Positions 24,046-37,571 of a stretch of DNA of 64,000 bases are shown piece after piece (positions within the stretch are counted from its first letter, which is position 1; each line of letters begins with the position of its first letter). The translations under genes and the position numbers were made by a program. The DNA comes from Rutidosis leptorrhynchoides (taxonomy: Eukaryota; Streptophyta; Magnoliopsida; Asterales; Asteraceae): NCBI RefSeq assembly GCF_046630445.1, contig NC_092333.1:707511001-707575000 (forward strand), in the 5' to 3' direction. The notes under the pieces are model-generated. The model made no database searches, was not told where the DNA came from, and worked only from the letters and a program-made list of their open reading frames with translations.

Positions 24046-25391
24046 ACAATCTAGCTTAAAAGCCGGAAGCGTAACGCTACATAAAAAAAAGATTTTTATT
24101 TTTAGTTTACTTTTATTAAAATTCACTTTTGTAAAAATACGCTTTTAATTATTCAAAAATATAAAAAGAAAAACAAAAATTTATATATTTTTAAGATTTT
24201 ATTAAATATTTAAGTTTTATAAAGTTTCTTTATTTTTATTTTATAAAAATATAATTTTTTATTATATAAATATTTTATATTTTAAAAAAAAAACGCGTCA
24301 AATTTTAAACTGTACCTGAGTTGAAAATTGGAACCCCGCGACTCGCGGAGTTTGCTGCTTGGAATACCGCAACTCGCGGAGCCACCCTGACACCGACAGA
24401 AACCCTAATCAGCATTTATTACGGGTAATTATTAATTATTATTATTAATAAACCCTAATTACTTAATTATTAATATAATTAGTTTAAGTTTTTAAATTAA
24501 ATTGTATTTTAAATTTTAATTATTTTTATTATATATATAAATTAATAGTTTTATAAAATAAATAATATAAAAATAATATTTTTATAAAAATTGTACTTTT
24601 TACAACTTTTAGTTTATTTTTATATTTTGTCCCTTTTTAATCGTTTTAGCGTAATATTTGTATTTTTAGCTCATATTTAGTTTTAAACTTAGTTTTTGCC
24701 ATAGTTATTTTTACTTCTAGATTTTTAGGCTTTGCCGTAGAATTCCTTAAGTGCTTTTTCTTTAGACTAAGATTTAGGTACTTTAGAATTTTGCGACGCC
24801 TTTTTAAGTTTTAGTTTCTTTTTAAGTTATTTCCATTTGGGATTTAGTTTTTCCTGTAAGCTTTAATATTTTTAGACGACTTTTACCTATGTATCAATTA
24901 TCATTCCAATTAGTAATCTCAATTTGCGATTATAATTTTAAGTTAGTTGTAGTAATAAGGTTAGGTTAGTCAAGTGTTTTTAAGTGTTATAAGTTTCTTT
25001 TATTTTTCCGTCACCTTTTATTTTTCAACCATTTTTCTTTTTCGACCTTTTTCGACGAACTTTTTTTCTTTCTTATTTCTCGCTATTCTAGTTTTAGGAC
25101 ATAGATTTTTATTCTACTTCTTATCTAAATTTCTTAAAATTACGAAAATTTATTTTAAGTGGTTAAATTGATAGACATCAAAATTTTCTGGTTCGTAGTA
25201 ATAGTTGGATTTGTATGTGGACCGGGTTATTGGAGCCAAACAGTCCTCAATTATATTGAGACCAAACGAATCCTGCCCCTCTACTGCATCTTTTGGCTAT
25301 TCGAAACGTGGGCAAAATCAGAAAAGTCTATTGATTGGATAACTTATTATAATTTTTCTTTCCTTTTAAAAACTAATAGGATATTCAGTGA
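24046..25391 (+). other. Element B 5' leader
   Basis: About 1.35 kb between primer site and gag, very AT-rich, without a convincing gene. Its only GC-rich spot is a pair of palindromes, CCGCGACTCGCGG (24336-24348) and the near-copy CCGCAACTCGCGG (24367-24379), with centres 31 bases apart. The open frames 24974-25171 and 25159-25440 are low-complexity or overlap the gag start. Confidence 0.7.
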
Positions 25392-28300
25392 ATGCACCGA
25401 GCAAGACGTTCACCACCTTTTGTACGTTCACCACCTGTAACTAGATCAAGACATTTAGCAAATATTACTGCCGTTGATTTTTCTTTAGAATCGCCATCCA
25501 GTCGACCAAGTACTTCAGTTCAAATTTCCGATAATCCATTTTTTGAACCCGACCTCACAATTGAGAATCCGGAGAATATTCAGGGACGATTCATAGATCC
25601 TGAACCATTAAATTTTCCTCCGGAACCACCAATCATTCAAACAGAGATTGTTGAGGAACGAACCATTAAATCAGAATCCTCTAGTGATTCTGATTCAACA
25701 AATTCAATTATGGAGAATCTGGAACCTTTAAGTATGGAAGACCGAATGAGAGCTAAATGCACTGGCCAAGGTCACGCAATTACTCATCCAGATATTAATG
25801 CGCCAGATTATGAAATCAAAGGACAAATTCTACACATGGTGACTAATCAATGCCAATTTAGTGGTGCGCCGAAGGAAGATCCAAATGAACATTTACGTAC
25901 CTTTAATAGGATCTGCACACTATTTAAAATCCGAGAAGTAGAGGATGAACATATATATCTCATGTTATTTCCCTGGACTTTAAAGGGAGAAGCTAAAGAT
26001 TGGTTGGAATCGTTACCTGAAGGGGCGATCGATACATGGGATGTTTTAGTTGAAAAATTTCTTAAACAATTCTTTCCTGCATCTAAAGCCGTAAGACTTC
26101 AAGGAGAAATTGTTACATTCACACATAAGCCAAATGAAACTCTATATGAGGCTTGGACAAGATTTGGAAAGTTATTGAGAGGATGTCCGCAACATGGTTT
26201 AGATACCTGTCAAATAGTACAAATATTCTACCAAGGATGCGACATCACTACAAGAAAAGACATAGATATAGCAGCTGGTGGTTCTATTATGAAGAAAACC
26301 GAAACTGATGCTTACAAAATTATTGATAACACTGCTTTCCACTCACATGAGTGGCACCAAGAAAAAGATATCATTAGATCATCTAAAGCAGCTAGAGCCG
26401 ATTCTAGCCATGACTTAGATTCCATTTCCGCAAAGATAGATGCTGTCGAGAGACGAATGGAAAAGATGACTAAAGATATTCACTCAATACGAATTAGTTG
26501 TGAGCAGTGTGGAGGACCACATTTGACAAAAGATTGTCTCAGTATTGAATTAACAATGGAACAAAGAGAGAATATTTCATACATAAACCAAAGGCCTGGA
26601 AATAATTATCAGAATAATTATCAACCGCCAAGACCGATTTACAATCAAAACCAGAATTATAACCGAAATATTCCATACAACAACCAACAAGGTCCTAGCA
26701 ATCAACAAGTATCCAATAATACTTACAACCAGCAAAGACCTAATTTTCAAAACAAACCACCACAACAAACCGATGATAAAAAGCCGAATTTAGAAGATAT
26801 GATGACGAAGCTAGTTGAAACTCAAACGCAGTTTTTCACATCTCAGAAACAAACTAATGAACAAAATGCTCAAGCATTTAGAAATCAACAAGCTTCTATT
26901 CAAAATCTGGAACAAGAAGTAAGTAACCTAGCAAGGTTAATAGGTGAAAGAAAACCGGGAAGTCTACCTAGTGATACAAATGCTAACCCCCGGAATGAAA
27001 CAGCTAAAGCCATTACCACAAGAAGTGGTACAACACTTAAACCACCTGAAATACTTGTAACTTCTGATGAAGCTATTCCTACTCCACAAGAACCACAACC
27101 CGAACAAGATAAGGAAAAAGAACCAGTAGTTGAAAAGGTTAATGAAGATAACACAGTTAAGGCTAAACCTTATGTTAAACCATACCAACCACCACTTCCT
27201 TACCCGAGTAAAATGAAGAAAGAGAAACTTGAAGCCGAGCAATCCAAATTCTTGGATATGTTTAAACAGATAAATGTAAATCTTCCTTTCATTGATGTGA
27301 TTTCAGGAATGCCTAGATATGCTAAATTCTTGAAAGATCTGATCACGAATAGAAAGAAAATGGAAGAACTCTCGGCCGTTACTATGAATGCTAATTGTTC
27401 AGCAGTACTGTTGAATAAGATACCAGAAAAACTATCTGATCCAGGAAGTTTCACAATTCCATGTTTTCTGGGTAGTCTTAGTTCAATAGAAGCATTGGCA
27501 GACTTAGGTGCTAGTATAAATTTAATGCCGTATTCACTATACGCTAAACTAGACCTTGGAGAATTGAAACCAACTAGAATAAGTATACAACTAGCTGATC
27601 GATCAATAAAATATCCTAGAGGGATAATGGAGAACATGCTAGTTAAAGTTGGTACTTTAGTATTTCCAGTAGATTTTGTTGTTCTGGACATGGAAGAAGA
27701 TTCTCAAGTTCCTCTCATATTAGGAAGACCATTCTTAAACACGGCTAAAGCAATGATAGACGTATTCGGTAAGAAACTGACCCTAAGTATAGAGGACGAG
27801 AGTGTTACCTTTTCAGTTGATAAAGCAACGCAACAACCGCAATCTGCAGATGATACATGTTATTATATTCAAACTATAGATGCACATGCAGAATTGTTAG
27901 AAGAATTTCCAGAATTACAAGGAACAGGAGAATGTTCTTTAGGAGAAGGTAATGAACCAATTGATGAAGTTGAAATGTTAGCTACACTTATAGCTAATGG
28001 ATATGAACCAACAACAGAAGAAATTCAAATGCTAAAAGAAGAAGACAGATATCGATATAAATCATCAATAGAAGAACCTCCGAAATTAGAGTTAAAGCCA
28101 CTTCCAAACCATTTGGAATACGCTTATTTACATGGTGAATCTGAATTACCTGTAATAATATCGTCTTCTCTTACTGAAAATGAGAAATCACAACTCATTT
28201 CTGTGTTGAAAGCTCATAAACCAGCCATTGCATGGAAGATTCATGATATTAAAGGAATAAGTCCTTCGTATTGCACACATAAAATCCTTATGGAAGAAGG

Positions 28301-29134
28301 TCATAAAACGTATGTGCAACGCCAACGAAGACTAAATCCTAATATGCAAGATGTAGTTAAGAAAGATATTATTAAACTGCTAGATGCAGGTTTGATATAT
28401 CCAATCTCTGATAGTCCATGGGTAAGCCCAGTTCAATGCGTGCCTAAGAAGGGTGGCATGACTGTCATTACAAATGAGAAAAATGAGCTTATTCCTACTA
28501 GGACTGTAACAGGATGGCGTGTGTGTATTGATTATAGAAAATTAAATGACGCCACCAGAAAAGATCACTTTCCCTTACCTTTCATTGATCAAATGTTGGA
28601 AAGATTAGCCGGAAATAGTTACTATTGTTTTCTAGATGGATTTTTTGGATATTTTCAAATTCCAATAGCACCCGAAGATCAAGATAAAACCACATTCACG
28701 TGCCCTTATGGTACTTTTGCTTACAAACGCATGCCATTTGGACTTGGCAACGCCCCTGCAACCTTTCAAAGGTGTATGATGGCGATTTTTCATGACATGA
28801 TAGAAGAATGCATGGAAGTTTTCATGGATGACTTTTCAGTCTTCGGTGATACATTTGAATCATGTCTAGCTAATCTGGAACGAATGCTTATTAGATGCGA
28901 ACAATCAAATCTAGTACTTAATTGGGAGAAATGCCATTTCATGGTTAAAGAAGGCATCGTTCTTGGACATAAAATTTCAAAAGAAGGAATTGAAGTGGAT
29001 AGAGCTAAAGTAGATGTAATTGCTAAACTTCCACATCCCACCAATGTTAGAGGAATTAGGAGTTTTCTAGGGCATGCCGATTTTTACCGACGTTTCATAA
29101 AAGATTTTTCTAAAATTGCCACTCCTATGAATAA
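25392..29134 (+). pseudogene. Element B gag, protease and RT (fossil, cut by D)
   Basis: The frame opens at ATG 25392 and stays open to the point where D is inserted. Parts: an N-terminal disordered stretch, gag core (about 25750-26350, with TLKGEAKDWLESLP), a single zinc knuckle CEQCGGPHLTKDC (about 26500-26540), a Gln/Asn-rich stretch, protease with ADLGASINLMP (about 27500) and LILGRPFL, then RT with VCIDYRKLND (about 28525) and FMDDFSVFG (about 28820). RT ends at the D insertion, and RNase H resumes at 40509. This order and the motif forms fit Athila. Confidence 0.93.
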
Positions 29135-32067
29135 TGTCATAACCCGTCCTTAACCATAAGAACGTGTTAGATAACGTATGATTTCATTGCGAGGTATTGA
29201 CCTCTATATGCGACATTTTTAAAAGAGAAACTGCATATATTATACATTACAAACCATAACCATTATTTTTGTTACAAGCTTTAGACAATAAAAAGATGAT
29301 TATCGTTTAGCGATAATCTTCGACTTACAAACTTTACATATAATGATAACAACACGATTTCGAGCATATTTTACAACACAAATCCTTGGGTATGCAGTTT
29401 TATTTTTGACACAAATATGCGTACGCAAGATCCTGCTCAAATTCAACATAATGCAGCGGAAGCTTTAGTAATCACCTGAGAATAGACATGTTTTAAAAGG
29501 TCAACATAAAGTTGGTGAGATATAGGTTTAATGCCGGCAGCAATATATATATATAGACCACAAGATTTCGTATATAAACAGTTTAATAAAAATATTCTAA
29601 GTGGTTGAGCACTTGGTAACCATACTTAACATTTAATCACGTCGCATATTCCCTTTATTATGAAATCTTACTACACCGTACCAAGTGTAGTCACGAAACG
29701 AAGTACTGTGCAACCGTTGAATACTGGTCGTCCAGTTCGGTTGGGGTTGTCAGGCCCGATAGATCTATCAACAGGATTCGCGTTTACAATACCGCTGTAA
29801 ATAACAGTTACCAAGCTACAGGGAAGTATGCCAGTGGTACAACTCAACGTAGAATATATTTTTCAGTTACTTGTGTCCATAACGTAAAACATAAAATACA
29901 TGTATTCTCATTCCCGAAATATTTAGAGTTTAAAAGTGGGACTATATACTCACTTTCGTCTTGAAGATATATATATAATTTGACTTGGTCTCCGGTTGAT
30001 ATCACGAACCTATCCATATATAATATATCAATACCTTTTCTTTTTAAACAAACGTCACATATATATACTTGTTATACTTTTAATACTTTGAATAATTCCT
30101 TAGTCCGTAGTTAGCAGTTCGTTGTTAGTAATTCAATTTTAATGGTTCATTTTTAGATGTTTAATATACCCGCAATGAAATAAATAAAACCCCCAACGAA
30201 ATAAATAAAACCCCATCGTATATGTATTGGTCGAGATTAATCTTGACCCATGGTACCGGTGTTGTCAAATGACGTGTTGCGTACATAAAGTACCGGTGTT
30301 GTCAAATGACGTGTTGCGTACAATCATGGGATCTTATGATTAATCTTCTCGTGTTGTTTACGGGTGATCCTGAACCATATAAAATTGAATTATAAGTACA
30401 TATATATAAAATATCATGTTAACTTAAAAAGATGTGATTTATTTAATTTTTTCCCAATTATTTTCGTGGCTAAACTAGTCTTGGATATCCGATTTTGTTT
30501 CGGTCATAGTTTCTTCGTTACAACTCCGTTTTCATTGATTTAACTTGCCATCTCCTTTGATCGAGTCCCTCTTTAAGACTATGAACTGTAAATACCTTAG
30601 TTTGTATTCAAAATCACACGGCATAGGTCAAACTTTAGTGAAACTTATGAAGTTAATCATTTTCCATCATGTAAACAACCTTAAATGATTATTTTTCTAA
30701 AAATACTTATACTTTGAGTTAAATCATGAAATTTTTATGTGTTATCATATTCATAGTAAAAATTATTTTTCCAGAAAATAAACCTCCAATTCAAAGTTTA
30801 AGATGGTTTTTAATTATCCAACCCAAAACAGCCCCCGGTGGCACTCCGACGTCGTAAAAACAGTTTTTAAGATAATCTTTGAAAAACCAAGTTATACCTT
30901 GTTAAATTAGCATATATTTAAGTTATATTACAGGTCTTGGAGTATTTTAAAAGTTAAGTTAGAAGGATCTATTTAGTTTGCAAACAAGTTTGAAAACATT
31001 CAAACTATGTTCTTGTTGTTAAAATTTTATACCACAAAATAAGATAGCTATATATATATGAATCGAATAAGGTTATGAACATAGATTCTACCTCAAGTTC
31101 CTTGGACAAGGTTGTTGTAAAAGAGGAGTAAGAACCTAGAACCAAAAGGGTGATGGAAGTGGATGAAAGATTGGAAGTAAGTTGGTGTTCTTGGAAGGAT
31201 TTCTTGAAGTGTTTTTGTAAGGTTTTCTTATGAGGTTTAAGTGTTGTTTTTGAAGCTAAATGATGGGGAAAATGCTTGGAGATGATCAAGTATGAAGTTA
31301 AGAGTATTTTGAGAGAGAAATGGAAGTGTAAGTATGAGAAAATGGGGTGAAGAAATGGTGTGCATGCATAAAAACGTTTTTAGGTTATAAAGGAAAAAAA
31401 AGATACCTAACTTTGTTTTCTTGCTAAATAATTCATACTACTTGACAAATGGTTGGTTCCACATGTTTCTTAATCATTTAAGGCTGCTAAGGAGCAGATT
31501 TTTATTGGTATATACCAATAGTAAATACATCTAGAAGCTGCGTATGATACGGGTACATATACCCTAGGTATACGTATAGAAATCTTTGAGAAAACGGAAC
31601 GAGGATTCAAATATAGTTATCTTTTGTAAATATACTTATATTGTTTTATGTATTTAAGTCTTTAAAAGTGATTAAATACATTACTTATACGATATATGTA
31701 TAAACATTATAGGTCATAAGTATTTAAGTCAAATAACGTTACGTATGGTTATCGTTTTGAAAACTTAAGTTAGTAGTTTCAAAATATACTTATAACTTAT
31801 TGTTATTAATACAAAATGAGATATTAAAACATTCTTAGGTCATGTTAAATATGTATATATACATATATATACACAAACGTATAATTATCATATATTGTAT
31901 AGTTCGTGATATCATCGGTCAAACTAGACGGTCAAACGTTGTGTAAAACTCTTTTCGAAAAACATAAGTCTCGACAATTTGGATTGCTTATCATGTTGGT
32001 AAGGTTTAATTTATGTAAATATTAATCTTATAAGTATAGAACGATCGAAAAAGTGCGGGTCGTTACA
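29135..32067 (-). repeat. Element D 3' LTR
   Basis: Read on the plus strand it runs from TGTCATAACCCG to CGTTACA and is nearly identical to 37572-40508. It holds a 32-base direct repeat, each unit starting and ending with GTAC (30253-30284 and 30290-30321), and a shorter ATAAATAAAACCCC repeat just before it. Confidence 0.95.
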
Positions 32068-32103
32068 TTACCTCCCCGTTAAATAAATTTCGTCCCGAAA
32101 TTT
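32068..32103 (-). promoter_or_regulatory. Element D 3' hairpin and polypurine tract
   Basis: On the minus strand AAATTTCGGGACGAAATTT (32085-32103) leads to AACGGGGAGGTAA right at the LTR. This is the same layout as in A, C and E, with a purer purine tract. Confidence 0.85.
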
Positions 32104-32114
32104 TAAAATTGTAC

Positions 32115-35100
32115 CTATTTTGCGTCATCGAGAAACAAGTGTGGATACTTTTGTTTCATATGATCCTCCCGTTCCCACGTAAACTCGGGACCTCTTCGAG
32201 CATTCCAACGAACCTTAACGATCGGTATGTTGCTCTGCTTGAGCTGTTTAACTTCACGGTCCATGATTTCGATTGGTTCTTCGACGAATTGTAGTTTCTC
32301 GTCGACATGGATTTCTTCAAGAGGAATGGTGAGGTCTTCCTTTGCAAGACACTTCTTAAGGTTCGAGACGTGAAAGGTATTATGTACTCCGGCGAGTTGT
32401 TGCGGTAACTCGAGTCGATAAGCTACCGGTCCAATGCGTTCGATGATCTTGAACGGGCCTACATATCTTGGGTTCAGTTTACCCCTTTTTCCAAAACGTA
32501 TCACACCTTTCCAAGGTGACACCTTTAGCATAACCATGTCACCGATCTGAAACTCTAATGGTTTCCTTCGGACATCGGCGTAGCTCTTTTGCGACTACGG
32601 GCTGTTTTCAATCTCTCCTTGATTTGTACTATCTTCTCAGTCGTTTCGTGTATGATCTCGGGACCAGTTAAATGTCGATCTCCTACTTCATTCCAACAGA
32701 TAGGAGATCTACACTTCCTTCCATACAATGCTTCGAATGGTGCAGCTTTAATGCTCGCATGATAACTATTATTATACGAGAATTCTGCTAACGGTAAATA
32801 CTTATCCCATCCGTTTCCAAAATCGATCACACATGCCCTGAGCATGTCTTCAAGAGTCTGAATTGTTCTTTCACTCTGCCCGTCGGTTTGCGGATGATAT
32901 GCGGTACTCATATCCAGACGAGTTCCTAGTGCCTCCTGTAGTGATTGCCAGAACTTTGAGGTAAATCTACTATCACGATCAGATATAATGGAAATAGGTA
33001 TTCCATGCCTTGAAACAACTTCCTTTATATACAATCGTAATAGTTTCTCCATTCTATCCGTTTCCTTTATAGGCAAGAAATGTGCAGACTTGGTGAGACG
33101 ATCAACAATCACCCAAATGGTGTCGTATCCCCAGGCAGTCTTTGGTAACTTCGTGATGAAATCCATGGTAATACCATCCCATTTCCATTCTGGAATTTCT
33201 GGTTGTTGAAGTAACCCTGACGGCTTCTGGTGTTCTGCTTTGACTTTGGAACAAGTTAAACATTCCCCAACATATGTTGCAACGTCTGTCTTCAAATTAG
33301 GCCACCAATAATGCGTCTTAAGATCTTGGTACATCTTTCCAACTCCAGGATGTATCGAATATCTTGTCTTATGTGCCTCGTTCAATATCAACTTCCTTAA
33401 TCCACCCAACTTCGGTACCCAAATATGATTTGCAAAATATCGAATTCCATCTTCCCGCATAACGAGTTGCTTCTCATACTTCTTCATTATTTCATTTCCT
33501 ATATTTTCTTTAGTAAGTGCTTCTCGTTGAACTTCTTTGATTTGTGAGTTGAGATTCATGCGAATTTTTATGTTCATCGCTCGTACTTGAATTGGTTCTC
33601 GTTCCTTTCTGCTTAGAGCGTCGGCCACCACGTTCGCTTTTCCAGGATGATAACGAATTTCACAATCATAGTCATTTATTAACTCAACCCACCTACGTTG
33701 CCTCATGTTCAGCTGTTTTTGATCGAAAATATGTTGAAGGCTTTTATGATCAGTAAACACAGTGCATTTAACCCCATACAAGTAGTGTCTCCATATCTTC
33801 AATGCAAACACGACTGCTCCCAGTTCTAGATCATGCGTCGTATAATTCCGCTCGTGAATCTTTAATTGTCGGGATGCGTATGCAATAACTTTCTTTCGTT
33901 GCATAAGAACACAACCAAAACCTTGTCGCGAAGCGTCACAATATATTTCAAAATCATCGTTCCCTTCAGGTAACGATAAAATAGGCGCCGTAGTTAACTT
34001 CTTCTTCAGTAATTGAAATGCGTTCTCCTGCTCCGAGGTCCATTCGTATTTCTTCCCTTTTTGCGTTAACGCTGTCAACGGCTTAGCTATTCGGGAAAAA
34101 TCTTGAATAAACCTTCTATAATAACCGGCTAAACCCAAAAATTGGCGTATCTGCGTTGGTGTCTTAGGGGTCTCCCATTTTTCAATGGCTTCAATTTTTG
34201 CTGGATCAACCTGAATTCCTTTGCTACTAACAACGTGGCCAAGAAATTGCACTTCTTTCAACCAGAAAGCACATTTAGAAAATTTAGCATATAGCTGTTC
34301 TTTTCTTAACAACTCTAATATCAACCTTAAATGCTGCTCATGCTCTTGCTCACTCTTGGAATAGATAAGAATGTCATCAATGAAAACGATAACAAACTTA
34401 TCTAAATACGGACAACAAACTCGATTCATGAGGTCCATGAATACAACTGGCGCATTCGTCAATCCAAACGGCATGACCAAAAATTCGTAATGACCATAAC
34501 GTGTCCGAAAAGCAGTTTTCGGAATGTCCTCTTCTTTGACACGTAGTTGATGATAGCCCGATCTTAGGTCGATTTTCGAATAAACACATGATCCCTGGAG
34601 TTGATCAAATAAGTCGTCAATTCTCGGTAGTGGATACCGATTTTTGATAGTTAACTTATTTAATTCACGATAATCTATACACATCCTAAAAGATCCATCT
34701 TTCTTTTTAACAAATAGAATCGGAGCTCCCCACGGTGAAGTACTTGGTCGTATGAATCCATGATCCAGTAATTCTTTTAACTGACTCTGAAGTTCTTTTA
34801 ACTCGGACGGTGCAAGTCTATATGGAGCACGAGCCACTGGTGCGGCTCCTGGTACTAAATCTATTTGAAATTCTACAGATCTAAATGGAGGTAATCCCGG
34901 CAACTCTTCCGGAAAAACTTCAGGAAAATCTCTTGCCACAGGCACGTCGTTGATGCACTTCTCTTTTTCTTTCTTTTCGACTTTATTAACATGTGCTAAG
35001 ATAGCATAGCACCCTTTCTTCAAGCACTTTTGAGCTTTCAAATAACTAATGAGTTTTAGCTTTGAGTTACCCTTCTCTCCATAAATCATCACCGGCATTC

Positions 35101-36544
35101 TATCCTTACAAGGAATGCGAATTGCCTTCTTGGAACACACAACTTCAGCTCCTACTTTGGACATCCAGTCCATGCCGACTATTACATCAAAACTTCCTAA
35201 TTCTACGGGTATTAAGTCAATTTTAAATGTTTCTCCGGCTAAATTTATTTTACAATCACGGCAAATTTTATCGGCTTTAATTAGTTTACCATTAGCTAAC
35301 TCAATCATGTACTTAGCATCTAGAGGTAATGATGAACAATTCAATTTAGCGTAAAAGCCTCTACTCACGTAACTTCTATCGGCACCAGTATCAAATATAA
35401 TAGATGCGGATAAGTTATTAATGGTAAACGTACCCGTAACAAGCTCCGGGTCTTCACACGCCTCTCTAGCATTAATAACAAATGCTCTTCCACGTGCAGA
35501 TCCATTATTCTTCTCTGGATTCGGACACTGGCTCTTATAGTGACCTTGTTTTCCACACCCATAACAAGTAATGGTAGCCAAAGCAGTTCTATTTGCATTG
35601 GTGGCAGGAGTCTTGGTACCATTTGTATTTGTAACGAGAGCCCTACAATCTTCAGCAAGATGACCCTTTCGATTACATTTGTTGCATACCACATTACAGT
35701 AGCCAGAGTGATGTTTGTGGCATCGGCTGCATAAAGGATTTTGTCCTTTGTAACCAAAGCTTGAACCACTACCTGCACCTTGTATGGTTTCTTGTTTCTT
35801 AAAAGATTGTTGTTGGTTACCTCGATCATAATTTCCATTCCACTTTCTTTTGTTACCTGATACCTTCACATCAGTATTGGATGCTTTCTTATCCATGATG
35901 ACCTGATCCATTAGCTCATTTGCCATGGTTATAGCTTCATGAATTGTCTTAGGTTTCGATGCTGTAACGTTTGCCTTGACCTTTTTGGGCAAACCATCTT
36001 TGTACATTTCAATCTTCCGTTCTTCGGTTGGAACCAATTCAGGACATAGCAAAACTAATTCCATGAATCGCTGATTGTAGTTGGTGATTTCAGTACCAAT
36101 AACCTTCAGACTTCGTAACTCATCTTCCAACTTCCTAACCTCGTTCCTTGGACAATATTCGTTGATTAACATTGTTTTGAATTCTTCCCACGGAGTATCA
36201 TAAGCTACATCTCCTCCTACAGCCTTCACATAATTTTTCCACCACGTGAGTGCACTATCTTGTAAAGTGCACGATGCATACTTGGTCATGTCCTTTTCAA
36301 CACAACCACTGATTTTAAACACAGTCTCCATCTTTTCTATCCACCGGGTTAAACCGATTGGTCCTTCTGTTCCACTGAATGATGAGGGCTTGCAAGCTTG
36401 AAAAGTTTTGTAAGTGCACCCCACACGAGGATTTGGGTTAACTGCAGCACCTCTTGCAGCCTCGACCCATAACATTCTGTCGTTCACTCGCTGATTGATG
36501 AGTTCCTGTATTTCTTGTTCCGTCATTCGGTTCAATCGCGCCAT
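32115..36544 (-). pseudogene. Element D gag-pol (nearly whole fossil)
   Basis: From the start at 36544 the minus strand reads open for 1,329 residues, then the last part continues to 32115, with about one break overall. Parts by residue: gag core 40-215, two zinc knuckles about 272-300 and 327-340, protease DTGADRS about 385, RT with [17 protein letters not shown] about 630 and FIDDILIYS about 735, RNase H about 860-980, integrase from about 1090. The last part carries the integrase tail and a chromodomain ([18 protein letters not shown]). The chromodomain is known in this clade to steer integration to particular chromatin. Close similarity to A in all parts marks one family. Confidence 0.93.
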
Positions 36545-36639
36545 GTTCTTCTATAAGAATGAAAAGAAAATAATTATTCACATGGAATATTATAGATGTA
36601 GTGTATATTTACAGTACATTATAGCCTATTAATAATATG

Positions 36640-36713
36640 AACCAGGTATTATTATAAAAGCCTTTTCTTCTTATTAGCGTTTTATAATTATATATAGGGT
36701 AGTACCTACCCGT
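36640..36713 (-). other. Conserved pre-gag hairpin block, element D
   Basis: The perfect inverted repeat GGGTAG-TAC-CTACCC (36697-36711) and a second stem (TTATAAAA with TTTTATAA around GAAGAAAAGG) lie about 100 bases before the gag start. This is the counterpart of 6851-6920 in element A. The rest of 36545-36912 shows nothing recognisable. Confidence 0.65.
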
Positions 36714-36912
36714 TAATGTCCATAATTAATAGCTTAGTACAGAATCAATTACTACCATCTAAGTAATACTTAACCATGGAAAATTATTGCATTTCACACT
36801 TCACTATTTTACATATGCTTATCTTACATCGAACATTAAGCAAACCACACTAATAATATTATACAAAACATTATATGATCCCATGGTTTAATACGGCAGC
36901 GCATCGTTTGGT

Positions 36913-37383
36913 CTATTTTCTAAGACGTTTAGGTTCAAGGAATGGCCTAACGCTTATCCTAGCTGTCTGCCTATATTTTGGATGTGGGGCTGAAGAACTG
37001 GATGCCGGGACAGCACGAATAGGAATAGCGGGAATAGGGGTGGTAGTGTCTAGTGGAGTTGGTGCCACATCATCCTTACTAAACTCGGGATTTGAATTTT
37101 CTAATTCATTAGCCTTTCGTTTCTTTCCTAGTCCGAACTCGTCTTTTGTAATTTCCTGTATTTCTTCCTCGGGTTCACTTTCCTCCTCGGGTTCACTTTC
37201 CTCCTCGGGTTCACTTTCCTCCTCGGGTTCACTTTCCGGGTTCTCTATAGTCGGTTCATCCGGAATTTGTGAGTTTTCCCCAAAGATATTATTTTCGTCA
37301 TCGGATAGGTTAATGACTGGAACACCATCTGAAGATTCTGGTTCGGAGTCGCTGAATGTTATGACAAGTTTTGAGCCCGACAT
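36913..37383 (-). CDS. Accessory acidic ORF ahead of gag (ORF0-like), element D
   Basis: The 156-residue minus-strand frame opens with an ATG about 190 bases after the LTR. It has a Ser/Asp-rich start (FSDSEPES), four tandem copies of an EPEEES unit in the middle, and a basic, Pro-rich C-terminus with RQTARI and a Lys/Arg end. Place, acidic repeats and basic end match the 204-residue frame of A (5224-5838), although the sequences have diverged. No known domain is seen. In D no F-box gene separates it from gag. Confidence 0.6.
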   Translation of the reverse strand: MSGSKLVITFSDSEPESSDGVPVINLSDDENNIFGENSQIPDEPTIENPESEPEEESEPEEESEPEEESEPEEEIQEITKDEFGLGKKRKANELENSNPEFSKDDVAPTPLDTTTPIPAIPIRAVPASSSSAPHPKYRQTARISVRPFLEPKRLRK

Positions 37384-37486
37384 CTATCACACAACAACTA
37401 ACCCATTAGTACTACATAATATTTACATATAAATTTTAACCAACAATGATAAGCAATGGTTTTTAAATCAGACCCGGTCAAAGTCC

Positions 37487-37569
37487 AGACTTACTAATGT
37501 ATCCTAACGACTTATCGGTTAGACACACTAATGCAAACCTGGTTCGCTAAGACCACCGCTCTGATACCA
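37487..37569 (-). promoter_or_regulatory. Element D primer binding site and conserved leader
   Basis: On the minus strand TGGTATCAGAGC (37558-37569) is the tRNA-iMet primer site, two bases from the LTR. The leader has the duplicated motif TGCATTAGTGTGTCT (37521-37535) and TACATTAGTAAGTCT (37487-37501), as in A and E. Confidence 0.87.
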
Positions 37570-37571
37570 CA

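Noticed and set aside
31005-31289. 94-residue minus-strand frame in both D LTRs (also at 39446-39730)
   Set aside because: The LTRs are nearly identical, so keeping the frame is no evidence of selection; no domain is seen and A's LTR has no clear counterpart.
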